NCBI GenBank assembly: GCA_964475765.1
Contig: CAYYZH010000002.1
Location: 10,975-74,974, forward strand
Length of the DNA: 64,000 bases
DNA from: Thermohalobaculum sp964475765
Lineage (GTDB): Bacteria; Pseudomonadota; Alphaproteobacteria; Rhodobacterales; Rhodobacteraceae
Direction of reading: 5' to 3'
Below are positions 61,962-64,000 of the stretch, in pieces. Position 1 is the first letter of the stretch. Each line of letters begins with the position of its first letter. The position numbers were made by a program, and so were the translations under genes. The notes under the pieces are model-generated. The model saw only the letters and a list, made by a program, of their open reading frames with translations, made no database searches and was not told the DNA's origin.

Positions 61962-64000
61962 GTGAGGGACCTACTGGGTGAGACGGACGGCTATTCCGGA
62001 TTGAGCGATCCAACGCTCGCTTTCAATCTGGATTACATGGCCGACTACACTGTCGGCATGCCATTCATCGACATCATGCACATGTCGCGCGAGATGTTTG
62101 CGCGGCCGAACGGGACGTTCCAGATGGCAGATCTGGATCCGGCCGTTCTGAACAATGATGGCTGGCCGACCGAACTGCCGAACGGAACCAGTGCCGTGGG
62201 GACGATCTGGGACTGGAGCAAGGACGGGCCGCAGACCGAGGGCCGGCTCGGCACCTATGTTGCGACCTGGGAAGGCCGGGGCGAGCTGACCTTCGTCGGC
62301 AAGGAAGTCAATATTATCTCGGAGGAAGACGGCAAGATCGTCTTCGAGATCACCGGACCGACATCCCTGCAAATGCTGATGTCCGAGAGCGAGAACAGCA
62401 CCAATCTGCCGCGCAATGTTTCGATCGTGCGCGAAGAATATGTCGAGTTGCACGAGGCCGGCGCGCTGTTCAATCCGGAATGGCTCGAGCTGATCTCGGA
62501 TGCCCGCGAGCTGCGCGTCATTCGCTGGATGGAGACCAATCAGGTCGATCGTGACGCTGAAACCGTGACCTGGGCCGACCGCCCGCAGGTCGATGATGCA
62601 AGCTGGACCATCGACGGCGTACCCGTCGAGATTCTGGTTCAACTGGCCAACGAGACAGGCAGCGATCCCTGGTTTTCGATCCCGCACAACTGGGACAACT
62701 GGTACATCCGGAAATTCGCGGAATACGTGCGCGACAATCTCGATCCCAACCTCAAGGCCAAGTTCGAATGGTCGAACGAGGTCTGGAACGGGCTTTTCGA
62801 ACAGCACCACTATGCCGCAGCGCAATCCGAGGCGCTCTGGGGCGAGCGCGATGTCTTCGGCTATTACACCAAGCGCGCCGTCGAGATGGCGCAGCTGCTC
62901 GATCAGGTCTTCACCGGAGATTCGGAAGACCAGCTTGTCACGGTCTTCGGGGGTTTCACGGAAATCCCCTGGCTGACCGAGCGATTCCTCAGCTCGGAGT
63001 TCTGGGCCAATCACGAACCGGGCCAGGCCATCCCGGCAGCCGAGGTCTTCGATGAATTCGCAGTCGCCTCGTATTTCGGCAGCCGCACCCTGCGCGATCC
63101 GGAACTGCGCGACGAGTTCGATGCCGTGGTCGTCAATCCCCAGATCGACGAACAGGCCTGGCTCTACGAGAAACTGCTGGATCCCGACTATGAACATTCG
63201 GTCCCGGACGTGCTCGCGCGCCTGGCCGAGCAAAAAGCGATCGCCGAAAGCTACGGTATTGACCTGACGCTCTATGAGGGCGGTCAGCATGTGCATCACC
63301 AGTTCGGCATCAGTACCGTCAACGGCGATCTGCATACGGTGCTCGCCGATTTCGTGCGCAGCGACTACATGGCCGACCTTTACGACCGGCTCTGGGAAGG
63401 CTGGGCGGAGATCGGCGACGGCGCCTTCACCAACTATTCCGCCACAGGCACGATCGGCAATTTCGGCTCGTGGGGGCTTTATGCGGGGCTAGGCGACAGC
63501 ACGCCCCGATCGGAACTGGTTGAGGAGCGAAATGCCACCACCGAACGGTGGTGGGACGACGATCGCGCCGAGGGCACATTCAACCATGGCGTGCAACTTA
63601 TTGGCACAGGTCAGAATGATGAGTTGTCCGGCACGCCGGATGTAGATTATATCGCTGGCGGCGCAGGTGACGATTACCTGGCCGGTGGTAAAGGTGACGA
63701 TGGACTCCATGGTGGGGATGGAACCGACACTATCTTGCTTAACGGGTCTGCGGACGCATACACCTTTCGTTCAGAAGGGGAAGGTATCCGGATCACAGGG
63801 CCCGATGGATCTGATTACGTTCTATCTGTCGAGCGCGTTATCTTTTCTGATGGGAGCGAACATCCGATCAGCGACTTCATAAGCCAGGCCGCCCTTGGCG
63901 GCGGGGCTGCAGTTGCAGAACCGGATCCCAGTTCAACAGACGGAGACCCCACACCCATGGTGACGTTGAATGACGACATCCTCTTTGTCGGACACAGCCT
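61962..64000 (+). CDS. Large glycosidase-like RTX protein, 3' end beyond window
   Basis: At least 679 residues, open to the window edge. The GTG at 61962 is the first possible start after an in-frame TAA at 61950, with AGAGGG upstream. No signal peptide. A sandwich-like N-terminus (PFIDIMHMSREMFARPNGTF) is followed by a TIM-barrel-like region: E273 in FEWSNEVWNGLFEQHHYAA and E439 in LTLYEGGQHVHHQFG fit clan-A acid/base and nucleophile. RTX nonapeptides (GGAGDDYLAGGKGDDGLHGG, about 566-585) predict calcium binding and type I secretion. The end LNDDILFVGHSL begins an SGNH-like domain. It could degrade or remodel extracellular polysaccharide. Confidence 0.8.
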   Translation, partial: MRDLLGETDGYSGLSDPTLAFNLDYMADYTVGMPFIDIMHMSREMFARPNGTFQMADLDPAVLNNDGWPTELPNGTSAVGTIWDWSKDGPQTEGRLGTYVATWEGRGELTFVGKEVNIISEEDGKIVFEITGPTSLQMLMSESENSTNLPRNVSIVREEYVELHEAGALFNPEWLELISDARELRVIRWMETNQVDRDAETVTWADRPQVDDASWTIDGVPVEILVQLANETGSDPWFSIPHNWDNWYIRKFAEYVRDNLDPNLKAKFEWSNEVWNGLFEQHHYAAAQSEALWGERDVFGYYTKRAVEMAQLLDQVFTGDSEDQLVTVFGGFTEIPWLTERFLSSEFWANHEPGQAIPAAEVFDEFAVASYFGSRTLRDPELRDEFDAVVVNPQIDEQAWLYEKLLDPDYEHSVPDVLARLAEQKAIAESYGIDLTLYEGGQHVHHQFGISTVNGDLHTVLADFVRSDYMADLYDRLWEGWAEIGDGAFTNYSATGTIGNFGSWGLYAGLGDSTPRSELVEERNATTERWWDDDRAEGTFNHGVQLIGTGQNDELSGTPDVDYIAGGAGDDYLAGGKGDDGLHGGDGTDTILLNGSADAYTFRSEGEGIRITGPDGSDYVLSVERVIFSDGSEHPISDFISQAALGGGAAVAEPDPSSTDGDPTPMVTLNDDILFVGHS

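Noticed and set aside
1..64000. tRNA or rRNA genes
   Set aside because: None was recognised when reading both strands; no cloverleaf or conserved rRNA segments were seen. A tRNA scan was not possible here.

Overview
The window looks like part of an extrachromosomal replicon (plasmid or chromid) of a GC-rich, probably marine, alphaproteobacterium of the Rhodobacterales (Roseobacter group). The reasons are a RepA-type (RPA family) replication initiator with an iteron region, a ParA/ParB pair, a plasmid-style DUF1612/HTH-like gene, a VPLPA-CTERM/exosortase D pair, and a protein resembling the GTA head-spike base family. Most of the DNA encodes synthesis, modification, export and surface decoration of an exopolysaccharide (EPS). 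Roseobacter RepA plasmids carrying polysaccharide genes for biofilm growth are known; this resembles that theme, but no rhamnose operon is visible here.

Layout. 1-10.2 kb: glycosyltransferases, two closely related Wzx-like flippases, a sulfotransferase and two methyltransferases. 10.2-16.3 kb: plasmid block (DUF1612/HTH-like gene, tyrosine recombinase, small hypotheticals, parAB with an 18-bp palindrome present twice). 16.6-20 kb: small membrane protein, enolase-superfamily enzyme, a GT2 and an Alg14/Alg13-like (PssD/PssE) pair separated by a perfect 30-bp inverted repeat. 20-27 kb: VPLPA-CTERM surface protein, orphan spike-base protein, exosortase D with EpsI domain, Wzz-like chain-length protein, ExeA-like ATPase and BY-kinase. 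27.5-40 kb: a KS-AT-KR-DH-ACP-TE polyketide synthase of about 2185 residues, a GT2, a PrsT-like TPR lipoprotein, an outer-membrane barrel-like protein and a Wza-like export protein. 40-44.7 kb: second sulfotransferase, two GT4 enzymes and a polysaccharide deacetylase. 44.7-48 kb: DUF3179 protein, repA and the iteron origin. 48-53 kb: gmd, fcl, GT25, galE and an SGNH-like lipoprotein. 53-59.4 kb: three-gene operon of phage-tail-fibre-like, FN3 and glycosidase-like proteins. 59.8-61.3 kb: WbaP/ExoY-type initiating sugar transferase. 62 kb to the end: a large glycosidase-like RTX protein that runs out of the window.

How it fits together (inference): the polyprenyl glycosylphosphotransferase starts the repeat unit; the GT2/GT4/GT25 and PssDE enzymes extend it, with GDP-fucose from gmd/fcl and UDP-galactose from galE; sulfotransferases, methyltransferases, the deacetylase and perhaps the polyketide synthase decorate it; a flippase moves it across the inner membrane; Wzz/BY-kinase/Wza-like proteins control length and export. 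A convincing Wzy polymerase was not found. XrtD would anchor or process VPLPA-CTERM protein(s).

Assembly: six runs of exactly 100 N interrupt the sequence. Two of them (33251-33350 and 45181-45280) are flanked by identical 55-bp sequences and are almost certainly artefacts; collapsing them restores two intact reading frames. The other four (3194, 12598, 20142, 26914) have no flanking overlap and may hide real sequence.
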